A program made the position numbers and the translations under genes. 64,000 bases of DNA from positions 62,001 to 126,000 of the forward strand of contig NZ_JAMTCT010000003.1 of assembly GCF_024171995.1 (NCBI RefSeq), written 5' to 3'. Positions 41,535 to 49,430 of the stretch are shown here, in pieces. The notes under the pieces are model-generated. The model made no database searches. It was not told the DNA's origin and was given only the letters and a program-made list of their open reading frames with translations. Positions within the stretch are counted from its first letter, which is position 1. Each line of letters begins with the position of its first letter. This DNA is from Promicromonospora umidemergens (lineage in GTDB: Bacteria; Actinomycetota; Actinomycetes; Actinomycetales; Cellulomonadaceae).

Positions 41535-42575
41535 CTAGCGGCCGAGTGCCTCGTCGAGCGTCGACTCACGCACGACGATCCGCGCCGACATCACCGACTC
41601 CACCACGTCTCCGACGTCGGACGAGTCCTCCTCGACGCGGCGCAGGAGCAGGTCCATGATGCGTTCGGCCATCGTGTCGTTGTCGGGGTCCATGGTCGTC
41701 AGGCGCGGGACGAGGTACTCGCCCTCCGCGTCGTTGTCGAAGCCGACCACCTGGACGTCGTCAGGGACGCGCAGGCCGATGTCGGCCAGCGCGCGCAGCG
41801 CGCCCATCGCCGCCGCGTCCGTCAGGGCGAAGGCCCCGTCGAACCGGACGCCGTCGCGGTGGAGCCGCATGACCGCCTCGTAGCCGTCCTTCGTGGTGAA
41901 CGAGGCGGCGTCGACGACGAGCTGCTCGTCGACGGGCACGCCCGCCGTGGCGTGCGCCTTCCGGTAGCCACGGGTGCGCAGCGTCGCCATGCTGTCGACG
42001 CCGTCGTCCGTGCGGCCACCGATCAGGGCGATGCGCCGCGCACCACGCTCGAGCAGGTACGAGGTCGCGAGCTCCGCACCGCCGACGTTGTCCATCATCA
42101 CGTGGTCGAACTCGCCGGCCAGGCGCCGCTCACCGAGCAGGAGCACCGGCACCTCGACGCCGGCACGACGTACGTCCGCCGTGTCGATCTGCACCGGGCT
42201 GAACACCACACCGTCGTACGGACGCACCCGCTCGGGAGAGATGGCGGCGAGCTCGCCCTCCCTGCTCGCACCCGTGCGCTCGATGATGACGTGGTATCCC
42301 CGCGCTCGCGCCAGGGTGTCCAGGCGCGCGGCGAGGTGGGAGTAGTACGGCCCGTCCAGGTGGGGTACCAGCAGGCCGATCGCACCGGTGCGGCCGGCCC
42401 GCAGCCGGCGCGCGGTCGCGTTCACCCGATAGCCCAGCCGGGCCACCGCCTCGAGCACGCGGGCGCGCGTGTCATCACTCGCCCCCGGCCGCCCGTTGAT
42501 GACATTCGAGACCGTCATCTTCGAAACCCCGGCTTCTCGCGCCACATCACTCATCTTCACCACGCCGCCCATCAT
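41535..42575 (-). CDS. LacI-family transcriptional repressor
   Basis: A 346-residue repressor: N-terminal helix-turn-helix (MSDVAREAGVSKMTVSNVIN, about 8-27) and hinge, then a periplasmic-binding-protein-like effector domain (GAIGLLVPHLDGPYYSHLA, VPVLLLGERR, DGAFALTDAAAMGAL, DDVQVVGFDN). It probably binds arabinose or arabino-oligosaccharide and represses the flanking genes. Candidate operators TTTAnCGnTAAA occur at 41419 and 41477, on the side of its stop codon; none was found in the 78-bp gap to the divergent importer. ATG codons at 42575 and 42572 are adjacent; the first was taken. Confidence 0.93.
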   Translation of the reverse strand: MMGGVVKMSDVAREAGVSKMTVSNVINGRPGASDDTRARVLEAVARLGYRVNATARRLRAGRTGAIGLLVPHLDGPYYSHLAARLDTLARARGYHVIIERTGASREGELAAISPERVRPYDGVVFSPVQIDTADVRRAGVEVPVLLLGERRLAGEFDHVMMDNVGGAELATSYLLERGARRIALIGGRTDDGVDSMATLRTRGYRKAHATAGVPVDEQLVVDAASFTTKDGYEAVMRLHRDGVRFDGAFALTDAAAMGALRALADIGLRVPDDVQVVGFDNDAEGEYLVPRLTTMDPDNDTMAERIMDLLLRRVEEDSSDVGDVVESVMSARIVVRESTLDEALGR

Positions 42576-42653
42576 GACACCCCGCGATCGACGGCCTCGT
42601 CCGTTCGCGCCGGCGTCACCCCATGGCTCTGATCAAGGAGGATCCAGACCGCC

Positions 42654-43550
42654 GTGAAGCAGCTCCTGTACTCGAAGAAACTCGCGCCCTATCTGTTCAT
42701 CCTGCCCTTTCTCGTGACGCTCGCCGTCTTCTGGGTGGTCCCGCTGGGCCGCTCGTTCGTGATGAGCACCCAAGAAGTGCTCTACGGGCAGGCGACGTTC
42801 ATCGGGCTCGGCAACTACGAGCGGCTCTGGGGGGACCGCATCTTCTGGCAGGCGCTGTTCAACAGCCTGCGCTACATGGTGCTCACGCTCGTCCTGCTCG
42901 TCCCGATCCCGCTCGCCCTCGCGGCGCTGGTCAACTCGAACATCGGTAGTGCTCGGATCAAGGGCTTCTTCAAGGCCTCGATGTTCGTCCCCGCGCTGAC
43001 CTCCGTCGTGGTCGCGGGCATCGTCTTCCGCCTCATCTTCGCGGAGTCCGACTCCGCGATGATGAACCAGGTGGTGGAGTTCTTCGGGTTCGGTCCCGTC
43101 CGCTGGTTGCGCAGCGACCTCACCGGGCTCGTGGCGCTGCTGGCCATCGCGCTCTGGCGGTGGGCAGGGGTGAACATGATGTATTTCCTGGCAGGAATGC
43201 AGGCGATCCCGACCGAGTACTACGAGGCGGCGTCGATCGACGGGGCGAACAAGTTCCGGCAGTTCATCCACATCACGATCCCCAACATCAAGCCGACGGT
43301 CGTCTACGTCGTCACGATCAGCATCTACGGCGGCCTCTCGATGTTCCTCGAGAGCTTCATGCTCTACGCGGGCAACAACTCACCCAACAACCAGGGCCTC
43401 ACGGTCGTCGGATACCTCTACCGCAAGGGCATCGAGGAGAACGACCTCGGCTTCGCCTCCGCGGTCGGTGTGGTGCTGCTCGTCGTCGTCATGACGCTGA
43501 ACATCTCTTACCTCGTCGCCAGCGGCACCTTCAAGAAGGAGGCCGCGTGA
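42654..43550 (+). CDS. Arabino-oligosaccharide-type ABC permease (MalF/AraP-like)
   Basis: A 298-residue CUT1 permease starting at GTG, with AAGGAGG about 12 bp upstream. Six membrane helices; the EAA loop is PTEYYEAASIDGANKFRQF. The helix around ALWRWAGVNMMYFLAGMQAI is typical of AraP-type permeases for linear oligosaccharides. It overlaps the partner permease by one base. No ATPase gene is present, so an unlinked MsiK-type ATPase is expected. Confidence 0.92.
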   Translation: MKQLLYSKKLAPYLFILPFLVTLAVFWVVPLGRSFVMSTQEVLYGQATFIGLGNYERLWGDRIFWQALFNSLRYMVLTLVLLVPIPLALAALVNSNIGSARIKGFFKASMFVPALTSVVVAGIVFRLIFAESDSAMMNQVVEFFGFGPVRWLRSDLTGLVALLAIALWRWAGVNMMYFLAGMQAIPTEYYEAASIDGANKFRQFIHITIPNIKPTVVYVVTISIYGGLSMFLESFMLYAGNNSPNNQGLTVVGYLYRKGIEENDLGFASAVGVVLLVVVMTLNISYLVASGTFKKEAA

Positions 43551-44410
43551 TGGCCGCTCAGCCGACCGCCCGCCGGTCCATCGCCCCGTCCACCGCTGCG
43601 TGGATCCAGGGCGCCTTCCTCGTCGTGATCGCGCTGATCTCCCTGGTTCCGCTCCTCGCGATCTTCGTTGGCACGTTCCAGGACGGCAACGAGGTGATCC
43701 GGCGGGGCATGACGTTCGACGTCGACCTCGGCGCGCTGAGCCTGGACAACTACGTCCTGCTCCTCACGGACTCCGGCCCCTACTTCCGGTGGTTCGCCAA
43801 CACGCTGCTCCTGACGGTCGCTCAGGTCGCCGGCACGCTCCTGGTGAGCTCGTTCGTCGCCTACGGCTTCGCGATGTATGAGTTCAGGACCAAGACGCTG
43901 TGGTTCGTCATGGTGCTGCTGGTCATGACCGTGCCGTTCGAGATGCTCATGCTCCCCCTGTACGTCCAGGTGAACGACATGGGGCTGGCCGACACCTACA
44001 CGGTGATCGCGCTCCCGTTCCTGGCATCTGCCGTGACCATCTTCTTCTTCCGCCAGTACTTCCTCGGCATACCGAAGGAGATCATCGAGGCCGGCCGGGT
44101 CGACGGCGTGAGCGAGTTCGGGATCTTCTTCCGCCTCGTGCTGCCGATCACCAGACCGGCGATGGCCGCCATGGCGATCCTCAACGGGATGCTCTGCTGG
44201 AACAACTTTCTCTGGCCGCTGCTGGTGCTGCGCAGCCCGGAGAAGTTCACACTCCCCATCGGCCTGAACACCCTCCTGACGCCGTACGGGAACAACTACG
44301 AGCTGCTCATCATCGGGGCCTTCTTCTCGCTGATCCCCGTCCTCATTCTTTTCCTCGCATTCCAGCGGGCCTTCATCGAAGGAATCACCGCGGGAGCGGT
44401 CAAAGGCTGA
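43550..44410 (+). CDS. Arabino-oligosaccharide-type ABC permease (MalG/AraQ-like)
   Basis: A 286-residue CUT1 permease, partner of the preceding gene (stop/start overlap TGATG). Six helices; the EAA loop is PKEIIEAGRVDGVSEFGIFF, and the C-terminus FIEGITAGAVKG is the usual MalG ending. LLTPYGNNYELLIIGAFFS is a conserved block of AraQ-like permeases. Confidence 0.93.
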   Translation: MAAQPTARRSIAPSTAAWIQGAFLVVIALISLVPLLAIFVGTFQDGNEVIRRGMTFDVDLGALSLDNYVLLLTDSGPYFRWFANTLLLTVAQVAGTLLVSSFVAYGFAMYEFRTKTLWFVMVLLVMTVPFEMLMLPLYVQVNDMGLADTYTVIALPFLASAVTIFFFRQYFLGIPKEIIEAGRVDGVSEFGIFFRLVLPITRPAMAAMAILNGMLCWNNFLWPLLVLRSPEKFTLPIGLNTLLTPYGNNYELLIIGAFFSLIPVLILFLAFQRAFIEGITAGAVKG

Positions 44411-44438
44411 CCCCTCCCCAGATCGAACGGAGAAACTC

Positions 44439-45770
44439 ATGACAAGGCTACGGACGACGGTGTCCACGCTGGTCGCCGCCCTCGCGGTGACGGCGCTCAC
44501 CGCATGCGGGGGCGGCGGTCAGCCGGAGGCACCCGTCAAGAACTCGGACGGCTCGACGACGCTGGACATGTGGACGTTCGCCGACGTGCACGCCGCGTAC
44601 TACGAGGAGATGGCCGAGCGGTGGAACGAGGCCAACCCTGACCAGGAGATCAGGCTCGAGGTCACCGTCTATCCCTACGACGACATGCACAACAAGCTGC
44701 AGCTCGCGGTGAACTCCGGTGAGGGCCTGCCCGACGTCGTCGACATCGAGGTCAACAAGTTCGCCAACTTCGTCAAGGGCGAGAACCCGCCCCTGGTCGA
44801 CCTGACCGAGGCCGCGGCGCCGTACACGGACGACATCGTCCAGGCCCGCCTCGACCTGTACAGCAAGGACTGGAAGATCTACGGGTTCCCCACGCACGTC
44901 GGCGCCTTCACGACGTTCTACAACACGGAGGCGCTCGAGGGCGCCGGGATCGACTACACGACCATCGAGACCTGGGACGACTTCAAGGAGGCCGGCACCC
45001 GGTACAACGAGGAGACCGGCAAGGAGTTCGGCGTCGCGAGCACCAGCGTCATGTTCCTGGAGCCGCTCATCGCGGCGCAGCTCGGCGGGCAGTTCTTCGA
45101 CGCCGACGGCAACGTGCAGGTGAACAGCCCCGAGGTCGTCGAGACCCTCTCGACGGTCAAGGACATGCAGGACGCCGGTGCGGTCTCCACGATCCCCGGT
45201 GGGAGCCCCGACTCCGAGGAGGCGTTCGGCGCCATCAACGACGGCGACTACGCCGCGATCGTCTACCCGGCGTGGTACACCTCCCGCTTCGTCGACTACA
45301 TGCCCGACCTCGCCGGCAAGGTCGCCATCGCTCCGGCGCCGGTGCCCGACGACGCCGTCGTGCAGACCATCGGCGGCGGCGGCACCGGGGCGGCGGTCCC
45401 GGCCGTCTCGCCGAACAAGGACCTCGCCGCCGACTGGCTCGCGTTCGCGAAGCTCTCCCCCGAGGCGAACGTCGCCGTGTGGGAGGTGCTGGGCTTCGAC
45501 CCGGTGAACATGGCCGTCTGGGAGGACGAAGAGGTCACCGACAACCCGGAGAACAAGTTCAACAAGTACTTCCAGAACAACCTGTTCGACGTCCTGCGCG
45601 AGGTGCAGGACGGCATCGGACACTTCGAGTCGTTCAGCGACCCCAGCTGGCCCACCGTGGACGACACGTTCCGCACGGTCACGCTCAACGAGATCTACGA
45701 GAACGGCACGCCGGTCCAGGAGGCCCTTGACCAGGCGCAGGCCGACCTGGAGAACCAGCTCGGGCAGTAA
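44439..45770 (+). CDS. ABC transporter arabino-oligosaccharide-binding lipoprotein (AraN-like)
   Basis: A 443-residue family 1 solute-binding lipoprotein. The lipobox Cys is residue 23 (ALTAC). Blocks typical of the fold include LDMWTFADVHAAYYEEMAER, GEGLPDVVDIE, FPTHVGAFTTFYNTEALEGA and GDYAAIVYPAWYT. It is followed by a strong stem-loop and then the intracellular GH51 gene, so it should capture the oligosaccharides that GH51 later cleaves. Aromatic-rich stretches near the cleft (YPAWYTSRFVDY) fit sugar stacking. Confidence 0.93.
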   Translation: MTRLRTTVSTLVAALAVTALTACGGGGQPEAPVKNSDGSTTLDMWTFADVHAAYYEEMAERWNEANPDQEIRLEVTVYPYDDMHNKLQLAVNSGEGLPDVVDIEVNKFANFVKGENPPLVDLTEAAAPYTDDIVQARLDLYSKDWKIYGFPTHVGAFTTFYNTEALEGAGIDYTTIETWDDFKEAGTRYNEETGKEFGVASTSVMFLEPLIAAQLGGQFFDADGNVQVNSPEVVETLSTVKDMQDAGAVSTIPGGSPDSEEAFGAINDGDYAAIVYPAWYTSRFVDYMPDLAGKVAIAPAPVPDDAVVQTIGGGGTGAAVPAVSPNKDLAADWLAFAKLSPEANVAVWEVLGFDPVNMAVWEDEEVTDNPENKFNKYFQNNLFDVLREVQDGIGHFESFSDPSWPTVDDTFRTVTLNEIYENGTPVQEALDQAQADLENQLGQ

Positions 45771-45787
45771 GGCCCTGGCCCTCTGAA

Positions 45788-45837
45788 CGCGCGGGCGGGG
45801 CGGCTGCGGTCGCGACGGCAGCCGCCCCGCCCGCGCG
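45788..45837 (+). terminator. Intercistronic stem-loop between binding protein and GH51
   Basis: A perfect 20-bp GC-rich stem (45788-45807 with 45818-45837) with a 10-bp loop, 18 bp after the binding-protein stop. Such hairpins often stabilise the upstream message and partly terminate, giving more binding protein than enzyme. GH51 begins 42 bp further. Confidence 0.7.
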
Positions 45838-45878
45838 AAGCATGCCGCAAGCACCGACCACCGAGGAGTACATCACTC

Positions 45879-47390
45879 ATGCTGTCCGCATCCGTCACCA
45901 TCGACCCGGCGTTCGTCGTCGGGCCGGTACGCCCCCGCACGTTCGGCTCGTTCGTCGAGCACCTGGGCCGCAGCGTGTACACGGGCCTCCACGACCCCGG
46001 CCACCCGACCGCCGACGCCGACGGCTTTCGTGGCGACGTCGTCGAGCTCACGCGCGAGCTGGGGGTCTCGACGGTGCGCTATCCCGGCGGCAACTTCGTC
46101 TCGGGGTACCGCTGGGAGGACGGCATCGGACCGGTCGAGCAGCGTCCCCGGCGTCTCGACCTCGCGTGGCACTCGACCGACCCGAACCTGGTGGGGGTCG
46201 ACGAGTTCGTGCGGTGGTGCGTCAGGGCCGGCGTCGAACCGATGATGGCCGTCAACCTCGGCACCCGCGGTGTGCAGGAGGCGCTGGACCTGCTCGAGTA
46301 CTGCAACGTGCCGGGCGGCACGGAGTGGAGCGACCTGCGCAGGGCCAACGGCGCCAAGGACCCGTACCGGATCAAGATGTGGTGCCTCGGCAACGAGATG
46401 GACGGACCGTGGCAGATCGGCCACAAGACCGCGCACGAGTACGGGCGGCTCGCTGCCGAGACGGCGCGGGCGATGCGCATGGTCGACCCGGACCTCGAGC
46501 TCGTGGTGTGCGGCTCGTCGGGCTCGCAGATCCCTACGTTCGGCGAGTGGGAGCACACGGTGCTCACCGAGACGTACGAGCACGTCGACCACATCTCGGC
46601 GCACGCGTACTACTGGGAGGAGGACGGCGACCTCGCGTCCTTCCTCGCCTCCGCCGTGGACATGGACCGCTTCGTCGACGCGGTGGCCGCGACCGCCGAC
46701 GCCGTGCGCGCGGCGGGCAAGCACACCAAGCGGATCCACGTCTCGTTCGACGAGTGGAACGTCTGGTACCAGAAGCGCGCCGAGTCCCGGCCGCCGTCGG
46801 GCGACGACTGGCCCGTGGCGCCCGTGCTGCTGGAGGACCGCTACAACGTCGCCGACGCCGTCGTGGTCGGCAACCTGCTCATCTCCCTGCTGCGGCACAC
46901 CGACCGTGTGCACGCGGCCTCGCTCGCGCAGCTCGTCAACGTCATCGCGCCGATCATGACCGAGCCGGGCGGGCGGTCCTGGCGGCAGACGACGTTCCAC
47001 CCCTTCGCGCTCACCGCCAGGCACGCCGCAGGGGACGTGCTGCGCCTGGCCGTGGCCGCACCCGTTCAGGAGACGGCCAAGTTCGGCGCCGTCCCGGTGC
47101 TCGACGCCGTCGCGACGCACGACGCCGAGACGGGGGCCGTGGTGCTCCTCGCGGTGAACCGGTCGCTCACCGACGACGTGGCGCTCGACGTCGACCTGCG
47201 CGGCTTCCCCGGGCTCCGGGTGGCCGAGGCGCTCACGCTGTCCAACCCCGACCACACGTGGTCGGCGACGGCGGACGACGCCACCTCCGTGCTGCCACGG
47301 CCCAACACGACGGCGAAGGTCTCCGACGACCACGCGCACGTGGACCTGCCGCCGGTGTCCTGGTCGATGCTTCGCCTCGAACGGATCTGA
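45879..47390 (+). CDS. GH51 alpha-L-arabinofuranosidase, intracellular
   Basis: A 503-residue enzyme without a signal peptide. The acid/base Glu173 is in WCLGNEMDGPWQIG and the nucleophile Glu292 in VSFDEWNVWY, both invariant in GH51. The N-terminal FGSFVEHLGRSVYTGL and RYPGGNFVSGYRWEDG blocks and the C-terminal beta-domain (SWSMLRLERI) are complete. It hydrolyses terminal arabinofuranosyl groups of imported oligosaccharides in the cytoplasm. It ends the importer operon. Confidence 0.96.
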   Translation: MLSASVTIDPAFVVGPVRPRTFGSFVEHLGRSVYTGLHDPGHPTADADGFRGDVVELTRELGVSTVRYPGGNFVSGYRWEDGIGPVEQRPRRLDLAWHSTDPNLVGVDEFVRWCVRAGVEPMMAVNLGTRGVQEALDLLEYCNVPGGTEWSDLRRANGAKDPYRIKMWCLGNEMDGPWQIGHKTAHEYGRLAAETARAMRMVDPDLELVVCGSSGSQIPTFGEWEHTVLTETYEHVDHISAHAYYWEEDGDLASFLASAVDMDRFVDAVAATADAVRAAGKHTKRIHVSFDEWNVWYQKRAESRPPSGDDWPVAPVLLEDRYNVADAVVVGNLLISLLRHTDRVHAASLAQLVNVIAPIMTEPGGRSWRQTTFHPFALTARHAAGDVLRLAVAAPVQETAKFGAVPVLDAVATHDAETGAVVLLAVNRSLTDDVALDVDLRGFPGLRVAEALTLSNPDHTWSATADDATSVLPRPNTTAKVSDDHAHVDLPPVSWSMLRLERI

Positions 47391-47411
47391 CGTGCACCCG
47401 AGCAGGGCCCC

Positions 47412-47996
47412 TCACCGGCTCCCGTCCGGGTGGTCGACGTCGTCCCCGCCGCCCAGGTCCGTGCAGTCGACGGCGAGGGCGCCGTGCGCACGCAGGTACG
47501 GCCCTGCGCCGGTGTCCCGGCGCACCGCGGCGCCGAGGAGCTGCCAGTGCGCGCGGCCCACCAGCACGGGGTGCCCTGGCCTGCCGTCGTAGGTGGCGCG
47601 GGCGAGCGCGTGGTGGGCATCCTGCTGCGGCACGGAGCCCAGGACCCGGCGTACGGCGTCGGGCCGCAGGCCGGGAAGGTCGACCAGGGAGACGACGGCG
47701 ACTCGCGCTCCCGGCCGGTCGGCGGCCGCGAGGCCGGTGCGCAGCGACGCCGCGATACCGCTGCGCCACCCCGAGGCGACCACCGTCCGGGCGTGGGCGG
47801 GGACCAGCTCCTCGGCCTCGTCGGCCCGGGCTCCGAGCACGACGACGACCTCCCCGCAGCCGCCGCCGACGAGCGCCCGGCAGGCCAGCTCAAGCCACGA
47901 CGTTCCGGCGTCGGTCCTGGCCAGCGCCTTGGGCATGCCGTAACGGGTACCGGCGCCGGCCGCGAGCACCAGCCCGACCGCCCTCGTGCCGCTCAC
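47412..47996 (-). CDS. MobA/MocA-like molybdenum-cofactor nucleotidyltransferase
   Basis: A 194-residue nucleotidyltransferase. The signature LAAGAGTRYGMPKAL lies near the N-terminus, with VVVVLGARADE, VASGWRSGIAASLRTGL, SLVDLPGL and GRPGHPVLVGRAHW following. This is the MocA-type cytidylyltransferase pattern that makes the cofactor for xanthine dehydrogenase-family enzymes. A xanthine dehydrogenase fragment lies 0.5 kb away. The GTG start at 47996 overlaps the stop of the truncated XRE-type regulator (GTGA), so it may be translated from that remnant's transcript. It converges with GH51. Confidence 0.85.
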   Translation of the reverse strand: MSGTRAVGLVLAAGAGTRYGMPKALARTDAGTSWLELACRALVGGGCGEVVVVLGARADEAEELVPAHARTVVASGWRSGIAASLRTGLAAADRPGARVAVVSLVDLPGLRPDAVRRVLGSVPQQDAHHALARATYDGRPGHPVLVGRAHWQLLGAAVRRDTGAGPYLRAHGALAVDCTDLGGGDDVDHPDGSR

Positions 47997-48525
47997 CGAC
48001 TGCTCAGTGCCTGCGCGCCGATGACGGACAGGACCTGAAGCTTCTCGTAGCTCTCGGTGCCTGGCACTGCGGTGTAGACCATCAGCGAGTGGGCCTGACC
48101 CGGGTCGACCAGCCGCTGGCAGTTGAGCTCGAGGGCACCGACCTCCGGGTGGACGAAGTGCTTGACCTCGTGCGGGTGGATCCCGATCTCGTGGTCGTCC
48201 CACACGCGCCGGAACTCCTCGCTGCTGTCCAGCAACAGACCCGCCAGGTACGCGGCCCGGGACTCCGGGCCCCTGAGGGTGACCAGCGCGCGCAGCCCTG
48301 ACGCGAACATCCTGGTCAGGAACGCGTGCTCCTCCGGAGCGTAGAGGTCCCGTGCGGCCGGGTCGGTGAACCACCGGTAGCCCATGCTCCGGGCAGGTCC
48401 CGTGAACCGGGTCGTGTCGCCGGTGAGCGCGACACCCATCGGCGTCTGCCGCAGCGTCTCGCCGACCTCGGTGACGATCTCGGCGGGCGTGTCCTCCAGC
48501 CGGTCCAGGATGCGCAGTATCCGGC
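47993..48525 (-). pseudogene. C-terminal fragment of an XRE-family regulator with MmyB-like ligand domain
   Basis: Recognisable sequence runs from RILDRLEDTPAEIVTEVGE to the stop, including FTGPARSMGYRWFTDPAAR, GLRALVTLRGPESRAAYLAG, FRRVWDDHEIG and GALELNCQRLVDPGQAHSL, which are hallmark blocks of the MmyB-type ligand-binding domain. The ~100-residue N-terminal helix-turn-helix that should precede it is absent; upstream of about 48525 the frame only mirrors a plus-strand xanthine dehydrogenase fragment. The gene is therefore truncated at a rearrangement junction and should not bind DNA. Confidence 0.75.
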
Positions 48526-48530
48526 TGCGC

Positions 48531-49430
48531 GACGACGACACGGCGGTGGTGTCCACCGGCGTCTCGGACGTCGGTACCGGCGGGGCGACCGTGGTGGCGA
48601 TCTCCGGCGCCGACGCCCTTGGCCTCCCCATGAAGCGGGTCACCCCGGAGATCGGTGACACCCTCCTGCCCCCGGGCGCACCCGCGGTGGGCTCCAGCAA
48701 CACGCACGCGACCGTACCGCTAGTCGTGGACGCCGCCCGGAACGTCATCGCCGAGCTCAAGCGGGTCGCCGTCACCGAGAACGGGTCGCCCTGGCAGGGT
48801 GCGGACACCTCGGACCTGCGGTACGAGCGCGGCATCCTGCACGGGCTCGGCCACTCGATGACCTTCGGCCGCCTGCTGGCCGCCGTCGGATCGCCGGGCG
48901 TCGAGATGGAGTCCTCGCCGGGCGGTGGCGAGCCCATCCCCGGGTACGCGTACCACAGCTTTGGCGCCCATTTCTGCGAGGTGCGGGTCAACCGGTTCAC
49001 CGGCGAGACCCGCGTCACCCGGTTCACCACCGTCGCCGACGTCGGCCGCATCATCAACGCCCGGGCCGCCCGGAGCCAGCTCGTCGGCGGCGTCATCTTC
49101 GGCATCGGGTACGCGCTGCTGGAGGAGAACCATCTGGAGCTCGCCACCGGACGCCTGGCGAACAGCACGCTGGCCGACTACCTGGTGCCCGTGAACGCCG
49201 ACGTCCCCGACATCGACGTGCACATGCTCGACCGGCCCGACCCCGTCCTGACGGGGCCGCTGGGCGACGGCAGCGAGGACGTCGGGACCAGGAGCCTGGG
49301 GGCACGCGGCCTCGGGGAGATCGGCAACGTCGGCTCGGCGGCAGCGATCGGCAACGCCGTCCACAACGCCACCGGTATCCGGGTGTACGACGTCCCCATC
49401 ACCCCCGACAAGCTGATCGAGCACCTGTAG
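48531..49430 (+). pseudogene. C-terminal fragment of a xanthine dehydrogenase-family molybdopterin subunit
   Basis: About 300 residues matching the last third of a molybdenum hydroxylase large subunit: VSTGVSDVGTGG, ADALGLPMKRVTPEIGDTLL, YAYHSFGAHFCEVRVNRFTG, VADVGRIINARAARSQLVGG, LEENHLELATGRLANSTLADY and GARGLGEIGNVGSAAAIGNA (catalytic Glu in the last). The N-terminal ~450 residues with the first molybdopterin segments are missing, and the frame begins at the junction with the XRE-type fragment. There is no start codon with a ribosome site at the right place. Non-functional on its own. Confidence 0.78.

Noticed and set aside
41523-42632. 370-codon plus-strand frame with a good ribosome site, antisense to lacI
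   Set aside because: Its translation has no recognisable family and it is the codon-mirrored frame of a clear LacI gene; in DNA this GC-rich such frames stay open by chance. Only the promoter was kept as a finding.
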